Origin: Diatrype stigma
Taxonomy: Eukaryota > Ascomycota > Sordariomycetes > Xylariales > Diatrypaceae
Direction of reading: 5' to 3'
Assembly: GCA_022225965.2 (NCBI GenBank)
Contig: JAKJXP020000025.1
Span: 310,001 to 374,000, forward strand
Length of the DNA: 64,000 nt
The position numbers were made by a program, and so were the translations under genes. This document shows, in pieces, positions 1 to 11,281 of the stretch. How positions within the stretch are numbered: position 1 is the first letter of the stretch; each line of letters opens with the position of its first letter. The notes below the pieces were generated by a model that was given only the letters and a program-made list of their open reading frames with translations, was not told where the DNA came from and made no database searches.

Positions 1-522
1 GTATTTAACTCAGTATTCACGGCTACGCCAAAAAGATGAAGTCACAAATGCATGAAGGAGAGCTTATGAAAGCTGAGTCTGAATCTCTAAATAAGTTGAT
101 GGGTGATGGATTTCGAAGTACTTACAAGTTACAGCTGGAGGTAGCTAAAGATAGGAGGCGGGCCGCCCCCAACTGACCCCTGTTGGATCTGTTAGATTGC
201 CCCGCATTAGCTGCAGCCTAGAAAGCAGCTTCGACCAATCACAGGGCATGCCGATCTCAGCTCTCAAAAATCTCCTAATGCCAATTGCCATCGTCCGTCC
301 ATCCATCGGGTTCATCCCACCTTTTTTTTGGTCTCTCTCAGCCTTGCATCTCGCATTTTGACAGGTACTTTTCCTACCTACCTATTACGAGCTATACAAT
401 CCACGATACCACCGACAGGATAACCACGGGTACATACGGGCAGCATTCCCGGCCTAGTTACCGCCATTATCGCATTTTCCTTGTTTGGCGTCCAAAGGCC
501 CGGACCGGCATAGACCAATCCA
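1..522. other. upstream region of RRP42, no gene seen
   Basis: No supportable gene. The stretch contains a CCAAT box at about 235-239 and a second CCAAT-type match near 280, both upstream of the RRP42 start, followed by a pyrimidine-rich stretch at 300-345 typical of a fungal 5' UTR. The window may begin in the 3' flank of an unseen gene. Confidence 0.5.
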
Positions 523-1920
523 ATGGCGACGTCGCAGCACCTGCTGCTCTCCCCGGCCGAGCTCGCCTACCTGCACAGCTCGCTGCGCCTGAGCCCGCCA
601 ATCCGGCCCGACGGCCGCACCGCCGCGCAGTTCCGGCCGCTGACGGCCGAGACGGGCATCCTTCCCGGCGCTAACGGCAGCGCGCGGGTGTGCTTCTCCG
701 ACGGCACCGAGGCCATCGTCGGCGCCAAGGCCGAGGTAGCGAAGACGGCGGCGAGACCGTCGCAGCTCTACCGCGCTCGCAACAGCGACGGACGAAGAGA
801 TAGGGCGCCAGGACAAACAGAAGCAGAACGCGAGGGGTTGGATGCGGAGGATGAGAATCAGGATGACGAAGACGAGGACGGCGCGGGCGAAAACGATTGG
901 GTGGAGATGACGGTCGAGATTCCGGGGTACCGCGACGACGACTCGAGCACCGTGTTTCTGGCTACGATGTTGAGCGAGGCGCTGTTGGCCGACGGCGAGT
1001 TCACCAAGAAGCTGTGGATCAACCGGCGGTTCCATTGGAAGCTCTACTTAGACGTGAGTGCCCACCTACCTACCTACCTACCTACCTACACCCCGCGCAC
1101 CTTCTCTCTCTCTCTCACTCTTGCGTACGCACAAGCTGACATACACGGGGCACACCCCACACAGATCATCCTCATCTCCCCACCGCTCTCCTACCCCCTC
1201 CCTCTCCTGAGCCTGACGACGCACCTTGCCCTCCTATCCACGCGCCTGCCGCGGCTGAAGTCCGAGGGGGACGAGGACCCCATGTTCGACGACGACTGGG
1301 CGGTCTCAACCTTCCTCTACCCGCAGCAACAGCAGCGGGAGAAGCAGAAGAAAAAAGAGAAGCAAAAACAGAAGCCCAGCAGCAGCAGCAAAAAGCCCGC
1401 CGCGACCTCATCATCACCACCACCACAACCCGTCGCCGTGCTATCTCGGCCGCCCATCACGCTACTCGTCATATCGGTAGGCGACAACATCATATTCGAC
1501 CCGTCCAAGGAGGAGCTGGCCGTAGCCGACTCGGCCCTAGCCGTGTCCGTGGGCGAAGTTGGCGCCACCGCCCCGGACGAGGACGGCAGCGGCGACGCCA
1601 TGGACGTAGACGTGGACGTGAAAGCCGGGGCAGAAACAGGGGGCCGGAACCTGCGGCTGCTCTCGGTGCGGACGATCGACCCGCCGTCGCGGCTGACGGC
1701 GCCGGGGGTGCCCAACGCCGTCAACGCGGCGGCGTGGGGCCACGCGGCCAAGGACCCGGGCGCGCGGACGGCCGAGACGGACGACGTGGAGGGCGTGTGG
1801 AAGGCGCCGCGGGGCGGCACCAAGTTCGCCGTGCTGAGCGCCATGGTGCAGAAGGTGCTGGAGAGAGGGGGCATCGCGGACGAGGTGCTAGAGGGGCTGG
1901 AAGGCGTTGAGTTGGAATAG
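523..1920 (+). CDS. RRP42: exosome complex subunit Rrp42 (RNase PH fold)
   Basis: Core subunit of the RNA exosome ring, acting in 3'-5' RNA processing and decay in nucleus and cytoplasm; eukaryotic Rrp42 is a structural, non-catalytic member of the RNase PH family. The N-terminus (LSPAELAYLHSSL, then PPIRPDGR and TGILPGANGSARV) is diagnostic. One intron is inferred at 1054-1164 (111 nt, GTGAGT...ACAG, in frame), joining KLYLD to IILISPP; spliced length is 428 aa. This is much longer than yeast or human Rrp42 (about 265-290 aa). The excess is an acidic insert after the first strands (about residues 85-125) and a Q/E/K/S/P-rich insert encoded at about 1321-1430. The start has a good context and begins the conserved block. 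The gene converges on the next one with 331 bp between stops. Confidence 0.93.
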   Translation: MATSQHLLLSPAELAYLHSSLRLSPPIRPDGRTAAQFRPLTAETGILPGANGSARVCFSDGTEAIVGAKAEVAKTAARPSQLYRARNSDGRRDRAPGQTEAEREGLDAEDENQDDEDEDGAGENDWVEMTVEIPGYRDDDSSTVFLATMLSEALLADGEFTKKLWINRRFHWKLYLDVSAHLPTYLPTYTPRTFSLSLTLAYAQADIHGAHPTQIILISPPLSYPLPLLSLTTHLALLSTRLPRLKSEGDEDPMFDDDWAVSTFLYPQQQQREKQKKKEKQKQKPSSSSKKPAATSSSPPPQPVAVLSRPPITLLVISVGDNIIFDPSKEELAVADSALAVSVGEVGATAPDEDGSGDAMDVDVDVKAGAETGGRNLRLLSVRTIDPPSRLTAPGVPNAVNAAAWGHAAKDPGARTAETDDVEGVWKAPRGGTKFAVLSAMVQKVLERGGIADEVLEGLEGVELE

Positions 1921-2251
1921 AGGATATGGTTGCAAGAACTTGAAGGATAAGGACAAATTACGAATTCAGGGGCCATGCATGGCATGGGAGAGAATCATAT
2001 ACCTGAATTACAAGTAATATGGACTGTCCTCCCCCCATGTGCTGGCTGCAGTCCAGTCCGGGCCGGTCCGGCGCCCAAGCCTGGCCAATGAATAATATAC
2101 CTCCCATACCGTCTACTCGTATCAGCCTCGTTATCCTATGTACATGTCGTAGAATCGCTTTGCCCCGCTCATCTCATCGACCCTTCCACCCCCCTGCCCC
2201 TCCATCGCCCATTCAACAGACCCCTTTTTTCCTTCTCTTCTACTTAACACT
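1921..2251. other. shared 3' intergenic region
   Basis: Lies between two converging genes. No ORF or structured element is convincing; it presumably holds both 3' UTRs. Confidence 0.5.
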
Positions 2252-3330
2252 TCAAAAGATCCCCAGAAACTTCTGGCGCTTCCCCTCCGACTCCGGGACC
2301 AAGTCCGCAGCAGGAGCCGCGGTCGGCTGCGGCTCCGCCCTCCCGATACCTCCACCTCCATTTCCACTTCCACCGTCAGCGGCAGCGGCAGCGGGAGCAT
2401 CGGGCTGCTCCTCATGGCGGGACTGGATGGGGGAGGAGCCGCCCCACCAGCCCTGGGTGGGCTCGAGGCCGTGGGCCTTGCGGTACTCGTTGCGCTTGGC
2501 GACGTCGTCGACGCGGCGGCGGCGGCGCTCGGCCGTGGCGATGGACTCGTGCTCCTCGTGCATGCGCAGCACGTCGACGCAGACGCCCGCGTACTGGACC
2601 GGGTGGCGCCACAGCTCCGACAGCGGCGGGATCAGGTCCGCGAACGGCGACTTGGCCTGGAAGTTGGCCGCGAACGTGTAGATGGTGAGGGAGGTGAGCG
2701 TGCCCTGTTTGTTTGTGTTAGTTTGGTTATGTGTAATGTATGTATTGCGTAGAGAAGAGGAATGGGGGAGGGGAGGGAGAGAGGAAGGGAGGCCCCGCGT
2801 ACCAGGGTGATGAACAGGTGGATGCCCCGGCTATGGATGACCCAGTGCGACCACGTGTTGTCGGGCGGCGGCAGGCCGGGGTACTGCTTCGCCTTCCGGG
2901 CCTGGACCTCCTCCGCCGTGGCGGCCCCGCCGTAGTGCTTCGGGACCGACCGCGGCAGCCGCTTCCCGTGGGACGGGGGGTTGAACCGCTCCGGCTTCTC
3001 GAGCACGATGGGCTTCGACGACGGCGGGCCGGCAGCAGCAGCGGCGGTAGAGGGCCCGGCCTTGTTGGGAGCGGATTTCGTGGCGGCGGAGGCTCCGGTG
3101 GTGGCTGCTGATGAGACTTGGCTTTTCTTGGTGGGCGCGGAGTGCTTCGCTGCCCTCGCCGCGGTCGAGTTGGTGGAGCTCGCTCTGCTGCTGGTGGTGC
3201 TAGCAGTGGAGGATGGTGATGGTCTTGCGAAGGCGCGCGTGCGGGTGGTGGCGGTGGTGGTGGTGCTTCGCCATAGCGGGCCGTGCTGCGGGAGCAGGAA
3301 GCGTGGGATGACGGTCGTTTTCGACGCCAT
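2252..3330 (-). CDS. conserved fungal single-pass protein, probably mitochondrial
   Basis: Function not recognised. Two exons are inferred, 3330-2803 and 2704-2252, with a 98-nt intron at 2705-2802 (GTACGC...CAG) that joins HLFITL to GTLTSLTIYTF; spliced length is 326 aa. The first 40 residues are rich in Arg, Ser and Thr and lack acids, like a mitochondrial presequence. Residues to about 105 are low-complexity Ser/Thr/Ala. A conserved-looking core follows (KPIVLEKPERFNPPSHGKRLPRSVPKHYGG region, then NTWSHWVIHSRGIHLF), with one likely membrane helix spanning the splice junction. A charged Arg-rich helix and a Gly/Ala/Pro-rich tail close the protein. Translation across the junction is continuous, which supports the intron. 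The product name is left open; mitochondrial location is an inference from composition. Confidence 0.78.
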
Positions 3331-3796
3331 TGCGATTGCGGGATGCCGGGTCCGGCTTGTGATTCGTGGGAGTCTTTTCTGATCGATTGATAGGGGATGT
3401 AGATATGTAGATATGTAGATATCTACCTAGGTAGGTATATAGATATAGGCATGCAGGTATGTGCCAGTTAAGTCATGTCGCGCCTACTGACTGTCCATCT
3501 GTGTATGTACATCTGAGGCTCGATGTCCCTCGACCCCTCGCTTCAGGTAGCTCGTAGCTTCAGCTCTACCAATGCGCGTTGCCCGTAGAATCTGGACAGC
3601 AGAAATTCGCAACTCGTTTGATTCATATGGGGGGACCCGAGTAGCTGTTCATTATGGTTAATACCGTAGTTATCAGCCTAATAGCTACTATTGCTAGCCC
3701 GAGGCATATTCCCCTAAAGGGGTCGGCTACTATTAAATGACGCACTGCCACTGCCGGTACCAACTACGCAGTGTCCATACCTAGGTAGCTTCAATC

Positions 3797-3840
3797 TCAT
3801 GCTCATGCTCATGCTCATTCTCATGCTCGTGTTCATCATG
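3797..3840. repeat. CTCATG hexamer array
   Basis: About seven imperfect copies of CTCATG in tandem, with TTCTCATG and CTCGTG variants. Intergenic simple repeat with no coding frame. Confidence 0.75.
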
Positions 3841-4245
3841 CCGAATCATGTCCGTGTGAACGTCAACCTATCATCGAGAATGTCATCCGGTCAGCCGGTC
3901 TAACGGATATGCAAACTCCAGGGCCTGGATAGGGAGTCTCTTAGGCAATTATGTGGTAATGGTGTTATGAACGTAGGTACGAAGATGCGTGTACATAGCA
4001 TGCCTTGATTACGAACTTGGAAGGACCCATGGACCCCGTCACCGTCCACGATCCACGATCCACGATCCACGGTAATCGGTCGGGTTGGTTAGTCACCATC
4101 CCCGTTTTTCTTAAGTCTCCTGGTCTCCAGATTTTTGCAAGTGCTGGCATGCGTTGGTGCAACCTGGTAGGTGCGTCCCGTCTGCACCCGGGGGAATCCG
4201 CCCGAAGTCTGAGTCTGTCTGAGTGCCTGACAATTGCTGCACCTG

Positions 4246-4253
4246 CGATTGGC
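4246..4253 (-). promoter_or_regulatory. inverted CCAAT box upstream of cytochrome c
   Basis: GATTGG, read on the minus strand as CCAATC, lies about 315 bp upstream of the cytochrome c start. CCAAT boxes bound by the HAP complex are established regulators of fungal respiratory genes; that this one is used is an inference from position only. Confidence 0.35.
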
Positions 4254-4565
4254 TCGCGGCGGCCCACCGAAACCCTCTCTAGTGCGCCACAGGGTGGCTA
4301 GAGGCCTTTAAGGGGCGCTAATGCAGTGTCCTGAGCTCATCGCATTTGTTTCCGCGAAGAAAAATTCCAGGACCAGCTTTTTCCTTTCTCTCTTGTCCCC
4401 AACAATAGACCTGCTACATCCTTCTTTCACGATATCCTTTACTACGGATTTTACTACATAGTACCGTTACGACCTTTAGAGATCCCATTCTCGCTTTTAC
4501 CTGCTCTAATACCTAATACACCTCGTCGAAAACTACCGCTTTCGTAGCCACTCCCCACCGCCACA

Positions 4566-5441
<876 letters not shown>

Positions 5442-6403
5442 ACGAACGCAGAATACGACGTGTAATGATAGGATATGCATAGAACGGAACGGATGGTTGT
5501 GTGTACTTATAGACTAGACCTCTTTGGCGCTCCGTTGGTGTTATAGTACATCATTGAAGATCTCCTCTTCATTTCTGCGCATTGGGACCGATCGGTCTGC
5601 TGGCGGGGTTTCTTCCAAATCCCCATCCAAACGGGAAAGGCGGATCCCTGGGCGCGATTTGGATCTGCATATACTTTCAAAAAATGTATTTCTAGCGATG
5701 ATAACGTGGCACGTGGCAATGTGCAAATCTCCTCTTGATGGACCTGTTTCTGTATCTTCTCTTGCGCTCTGACCCCCGACCTTGACCTGACCTTACCTTA
5801 CCTTACACTTAAACTGCGAAATATTCTGATCCTCGGGATGTTTTGAGGAATGACTACCTGAAGGTAATCGCTTCAATTTAGGGATTTCGTGCGTCTGCAC
5901 TATATAGTAGCTACATAGCTGCGCTAACGAGAAGCTATTAGTCCATAACATTCGTCATACTAGCGAGGTGGAGCCGTGCTATTTTATTTGATACATAGTT
6001 CCGAATGAGCTTCATAATCATCGCCTTCACAAGTATAAAACACCATTGTCATATATGCTGATCATGTAAAGCTGACATCAGTCGTGAGGTAGCTAAGAAA
6101 CTCGGCTTAGTGGAATCGTTGTATGGTGGGAACTTTCCGTGGTGATGCCGAGGGGTCAGTCAGTGAACGGCGGGGGTGGAGACCGAGTGGCCCCCGTTTA
6201 AGCCGGCGCATCACTCCGCTTGTAAGGCGTAGTCAGGAAGGACAATCATAGCAGTTGATCTGCAGACTATCATTGTCATTGCATCTCAGTAGAACATCAT
6301 CAACAACCCAAGTAGGACAACTTCATTTGAGTATTTATATATACATACCCCCCCCCCCCCTTAATCTCGTACCCAAGTAACCTACGTACCTGCGTTACCT
6401 AGC
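5442..6403. other. convergent intergenic region
   Basis: Between the 3' ends of cytochrome c and RIX7. It contains a CCTTA direct repeat near 5793-5808 and a homopolymer run of about 12 C at 6349-6360. No coding signal is convincing. Confidence 0.5.
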
Positions 6404-8820
6404 TTACTCCCACCCCGTCTCCTTCAGCCTCCTGAACTTCCTCGCGTGCTCCTCCGACACGCTCGGCGTGATCTGGCTCAGCGCGGCCTCCCAATCCTCA
6501 GCAGTCAGGCGGTTGGGCCCGCGCACGATGGCGGTGCCGTGGCCCCACTCGCCGTCGCGGCGGCGGCGCGCGGCCTCCTCCTGGTCCTCGCGCAGCTGCA
6601 GCTCGGCGCGCTTGACGGCGGCCTGGCCGGCGGCCACGTGCAGGTTGTCGAGGTCGGCGCCGGAGAAGCCCTCGCAGCGGCCGTCGCGGGCGACGCGGTC
6701 GAGGACGTCGAGCAGCTCGTCGACGTCGTCGCCGCCCGAGGCGTAGTAGGCCGGCAGCAGGCGGCGCATGCGCGTGCGCAGGATGTCGGCGCGGCCGTCG
6801 GCGTCGGGCAGGTCGACGAAGATGTTGGTGCCGAGGCGGCCCGGGCGCAGGATGGCCGGGTCGATCATGTCGGGCCGGTTGGTGGCGCCGACCACGTAGA
6901 CGCCGTCGCGGGAGCCGACGCCGTCGAGCTCCGTCAGGAGCTGGTTGACGACGCGGGCGCTGGCGTCGACGGCGCCGCCGTCGCGCCGCGGCACCAGCGC
7001 GTCCAGCTCGTCGAAGAACAGGATGCAGGGGGCCGAGGCCCGGGCGCGGCCGAACACCTGCCGCACCGACCGCTCCGACTCGCCCACGTACTTGTTCAGC
7101 AGCTCCGGGCCCTTGACCGAGATGAAGTTGGCCTTGGACTCGTTGGCCACCGCCTTGGCCAGCAGTGTCTTGCCGCACCCCGGGGGCCCCCAGAGCAGCA
7201 CCCCCGAGGGCGCCTCGAGCCCTACCGCCGCGAAGCTCTCCGGGATCTGGATCGGCTTCACGATCGACAGCATCAGCTGCTCCCGCACATCCTGCAGCGC
7301 GCCGATGTGCGTCCAGTTCGTGTCGGGGATCGTCGTGAACCCCTCCCGCTTCGCGGCCGGCTGGACCTTCTTGATCGCGCCCAGCATCAGCTCCATCGTG
7401 ATGACGTACTGCTCGCTGGGTATGGGGTCGCTGAAGCCGGCCGCGATCCGGCGGTGCCACCGGACGGTTTCGGAGACTTTGCTGTTTGTGTCGTCGACGT
7501 CCATCTCTATCTCTGTGGTGGGGGCATTCGAGACCATCACGTCCATGATTTTCCTGGCCACATCGTTCTTGGCTACGGAAACGACGTCTTCCAAATCGGC
7601 GCCGACGAAGCCCGGCGTGCTTCTCGCCAGCTGTTTGTAGTTCAAGTCATCCGAGACCTTGCACTTTTGTAGCAACTTGTGGAAAATTGCCTCCCTGGCG
7701 GGTTCGTTAGGAATGCCGAGGCTGATCTCTCTGTTGAAGCGACCAGCGCGTCGGAGAGCAGGGTCGATGCTATCCGGCCGGTTTGTGGCAGCCAGCGTGA
7801 CCACGGCTTTGCCCCCCGTCTTTTCGTAGCCCAGGTCGTCCATGCAGGTGAGCATCTGCGCCACGATCCGCTTCTCCATCTCCCTCTGGGCGTTCTCCCG
7901 CTTGCCCATGATGGCGTCGATCTCGTCGATGAAGATCAGGCACGGTGCGAGCTGCTTGGCCTCCTCGTACAGCTCCCGGATCTTCTTTTCGGACTCGCCC
8001 GACATACCAGCCACTAGCGAGGGGGCCGACACGGGTATATACGCTACGCCTAGCTCCGCAGCGAGGGCATTCGCCAGCATCGTCTTTCCACAGCCCGGAG
8101 GCCCGTGCAGCAAAACACCGCGCGCAGCCTCCAGCCCGATACCGATACAAGCCTCGGGACATTTCATGGGAAAGGTCACCGACTCGCCCAGCACTCTGAT
8201 AGCGTCGTCCATGCCTCCAAGATCGTCGAAAGATACGCCTGTCGGGGGGCTGCGATCGTCCTTGGCCGCCGCCGACCGCTCAACTTTCCTTCGCTTCGCT
8301 TTAGGTTGTGAAGCAAGCTGATCGTCCGCAGGCCTCGTCTCGGCAGCATTGCCCTCGGCAGGGGTAGCCACATCAGGGGTGGACGGCGATGTCCTTCGCC
8401 TCCTCGGTACGTCCCAAGCTTTAGCAAGTTGCTTGTTCATAAGGAAATAGTCTCGTTCCTAGCCAATGGTTAAGAAAAAGTCGATCGATGAGCATCATTG
8501 TAGATAGCCGGAACTGCATAAATGCTACGCACCTTTGGCTTTGGCTCGTTCTCAGCAGACTCGGCATCTTCCAGAGCGGCCTCCTCATCGTCTTCCAGGC
8601 GCTCCTCCTTTCGCAGGCGAAGAGCGCGCTCTATCGAATCCTCGAGCGGGCGTTTCTTCTGGCGCGCAAGACTCGAGTTGGACCGCTTGATCCAGTCGTA
8701 GACGCCGGAGACGGTAAACCGCGGAGGTTTGGAGCTGTTCTCCCGCTCGTGCTCATCCTCGAATTTGCGGACGATCTGATAGACGTCACGGTCCAAGCCG
8801 TGCAGTGTTCTTGGTGGCAT
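6404..8820 (-). CDS. RIX7: ribosome biogenesis AAA-ATPase Rix7 (NVL homologue)
   Basis: Tandem AAA ATPase of the Cdc48/NVL group. In yeast Rix7 strips Nsa1 from pre-60S particles in the nucleolus. Two exons are inferred, 8820-8533 and 8458-6404, with a 74-nt intron at 8459-8532 (GTGCGT...CTAG) joining KPK to ERDYFLMNKQLAKAWD; total is 780 aa. The N-terminal 96 residues form the small helical domain (MPPRTLHGLDRDVYQIVRK, DWIKRSNSSL). The two AAA modules show Walker A GPPGCGKT at about residues 215-222 and 520-527, Walker B IFIDEID and LFFDELD at about 271-277 and 576-582, and RRAGRF and RPGRL arginine-finger regions. Both ATPase sites look intact. An N-terminus taken from the large exon alone would lose the first domain. 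The gene diverges from VPS20. Confidence 0.95.
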
Positions 8821-9741
8821 TATATATTCCTAGGTAGGGTAGGGAGCCAGTATGCCCAGCCAGCCAATGTAAATGAAGTGCTGGTAAGCTGGCAGTTTGG
8901 GCAAACCCCCGGTCTCTATGCGATCTTGAAGGTCACCTCATGTAGGATATTGGGAATATAGTGTCTAGGTAAGGAGACAGATACGATCTTCCACTCTCAC
9001 TATCTTCTCGAATTAGCGCGTTATACCTAGACTAGTAGTATATGTAGCAGACAGTAGGGATGTCCTCAATATCCTCGATATCCTCAATAAAGATGCGCTT
9101 TCAAGAGAGAGTTTGCACGTGAAGGCTGTCCATCGCAAAGTCTCTATCGATAAAAATTACAGTGGAACCATTTAGAGTCGCAGAATGCGAAGTACAGGAC
9201 CTACCTAAATGTACCTACATGTATGTATGTATGTACAATACCGAGTAACGGAGCCTGTTAATGGCTGTAAGCACCTTGCATATACACAGTATGGGAAGAA
9301 AGACCGATAACGGTTAACTACCGTGAGCCGATACAGCGATACAGCGATACGGCGATACCTACATAGGTAGGTACCTAGGTAGGATGTATGTAGTAGTTAC
9401 CTACTTGGTACCGATGACGACGGGAACCTTAACTGGCCTGCCCAGCCATTGACCGCAGCCATTGACCTCAATCATTGACCTCCAGGGCTCTCGGCCTTCC
9501 GAATCCTAGCACACGAGCAACAGCGAGACACACACACGCGCATGACCGACGACTTCCATTCCCAGACCCGACTGCCCTCCTATTCACATCAGCGACAACA
9601 ACCGAACCGAACTGAACCCGAATCTGAAACGACCTCTTCCATCACACCAATCGCACGCACACTGGGCGACCTCCCTCTGGACCATGCGCTCATCGGAGCC
9701 GACAGCAGACTCCAGGACACGGCGATTCGGCGGCGAACATC
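8821..9741. other. divergent promoter region RIX7 / VPS20
   Basis: No gene seen. It contains near-repeats of TCCTCAATATCC around 9063-9090, TGTATG repeats at about 9217-9235, a GATACAGC triplicate at about 9330-9357, one CCTAGG palindrome at about 9371-9384 and three TTGACC-like direct repeats at 9447-9482. Short ORFs here overlap the VPS20 leader and are not supported. Confidence 0.5.
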
Positions 9742-10654
9742 ATGGGCAACACATCGAGCAGAGTGACAGCCCAAGATAAGTAGGTTGCGCTTCAGCTCTA
9801 CACACACACACACTCGCTCTCCCCCCCCTTTCTACTCTATATTCCATCGACACCCATCCCGCTAACCCTCCCGCTCTCCCCCCCCCCCCCAAAACCAGGG
9901 CGATCCTCGACCTCAAGATCCAGCGCGACAAGCTGCACCAGTACCAGCGGCGGATCACGGTGCTCACGGACCGGGAGACGGAGGTAGCGCGGCAGGAGAT
10001 GGCGCAGATGGCGGCGGCGGCGCAGCGGACGGGCGGCGACAAAGACAAGGACGCGCACCGGCGGCGGGCGCTGCTGGCGCTCCGGCGCAAGAAGTACCAG
10101 GAGCAGCTGCTGGCCAAGACGGACGCGCAGCTGGCGCAGCTGGAGCAGCTGACGCGGTCCGTCGAGTTCGCCGCCATCCAGAAGGACGTCGTCTTCGGCC
10201 TGCGCCAGGGCACCCGCGTCCTGCAGGAGATCCACGCCGAGATGGGCGGGCTCGAGCACGTCGAGAAGCTCATGGGCGACACGGCCGAAGCCATCGCCTA
10301 TCAGCAGGTGAGTCCCCTTCTTTTTGCCCCCCGCTCTCTCTCTTTCTATCTTCTCCCTCGCAGTGTGTGCGCTTGTTTGTCTGTGCGAGATGGTTATCAG
10401 TAGCTCATTCTCTTCTTCTTCTTCTCCTTCCCCGTGCACAGGAGGTTAGCGACATGCTCGGCGGGCGCATAACGAACCAGGACGAGGACGAGGTGGAAGA
10501 CGAGCTCGCCGCGCTCGAAGCAGAAATCAACGGCCCCACGACGCTGCCGGCAGCGCCGGTTTCGGCACTCCCCGAGATAGAAACACAGAAGGAGGAAGAA
10601 AGGGCGCCTGCCCGGGAACGGCAGGCGGAAAGGAGGGCAATGCTCGCCTCGTAA
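9742..10654 (+). CDS. VPS20: ESCRT-III subunit Vps20 (CHMP6)
   Basis: ESCRT-III nucleator that links ESCRT-II to Snf7 assembly on endosomes during multivesicular body sorting. Three exons are inferred: 9742-9779, 9899-10307 and 10442-10654, with introns of 119 and 134 nt. The product is 219 aa. The N-terminus MGNTSSR has Gly2 in a myristoylation context, as known for Vps20. The basic helical hairpin follows (KAILDLKIQRDKLHQYQRRI...), and the acidic C-terminus (EVEDELAALEAEI) is the expected autoinhibitory/MIM region. Exon 1 is only 38 nt. Intron 1 ends in a long C-run directly before AAAACCAG, an unusual polypyrimidine tract. The gene converges on the DUF2293 gene. Confidence 0.95.
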
Positions 10655-11281
10655 TGAGGGCTGTGTAGGAATAAATCAGGGGCGACAATCGGTGAAGTAA
10701 TACTTTTTTGAATAGACTTTTTCAGAGCAGGCGTCATGAGAATTGGATCACGGGATTGAATTGAATTATGGTGGTCACTTGAAGTCGTTGGACAAATGCC
10801 GCCATTAATGCCTATTCGTCATGACACGATAGTCGTACCATTGGTGGCTTTGGCTCTATATATACAAGTAGTTTGATACATCGATTATATGTACACCTTT
10901 TAACAGCCAATTATGACTCGAAAACAGTACCTCTAAAAAGGGCTCCGCCAAACCATGCTCTACAGTCAGGGTCTCCCATATGGACATCACCCTTCTGACT
11001 CGACAGCGTCTATCTATAATGCCATCCCAATAACGCCCGCTATGCATATGATCCCCCGATTCGTGGTGGGATTTTCTGATGAACGCCGCCTGATGCTTGG
11101 GTATCTCATGAACGCAGCAATAAACAGATAATCCAGGATATAGTACCGTGAAGCTCATCCCCAGGGATGACGCTGGATCTCGTTCCTCCATAGACTGACC
11201 TGGCCCCTGCAAAGAGGGGGTTTAACATATGTTGATACTTAATGGTCGCCCAATCGTCGACCACTTTGATCATCTGGACTC
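10655..11281. other. convergent intergenic region
   Basis: 3' flanks of VPS20 and the DUF2293 gene. The minus-strand 118-codon ORF in this stretch shows no family features; nothing else is seen. Confidence 0.45.

Larger units (their letters stand above)
3331..4565. other. divergent intergenic region with simple repeats
   Basis: Separates the minus-strand membrane protein from cytochrome c. It holds a GATATGTA repeat near 3393-3422, one copy of the dispersed CCTAGG palindrome at 3423-3437, a CTCATG array at about 3797-3840 and a GATCCAC triplicate at about 4048-4073. The last 200 bp before the cytochrome c start are CT-rich, like a fungal leader. No gene seen. Confidence 0.55.

Noticed and set aside
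6446..7672. 408-codon plus-strand ORF opposite RIX7
   Set aside because: It is an antisense shadow of high-GC coding DNA, rich in Ala/Gly/Arg with no domain; the opposite strand encodes both AAA modules.
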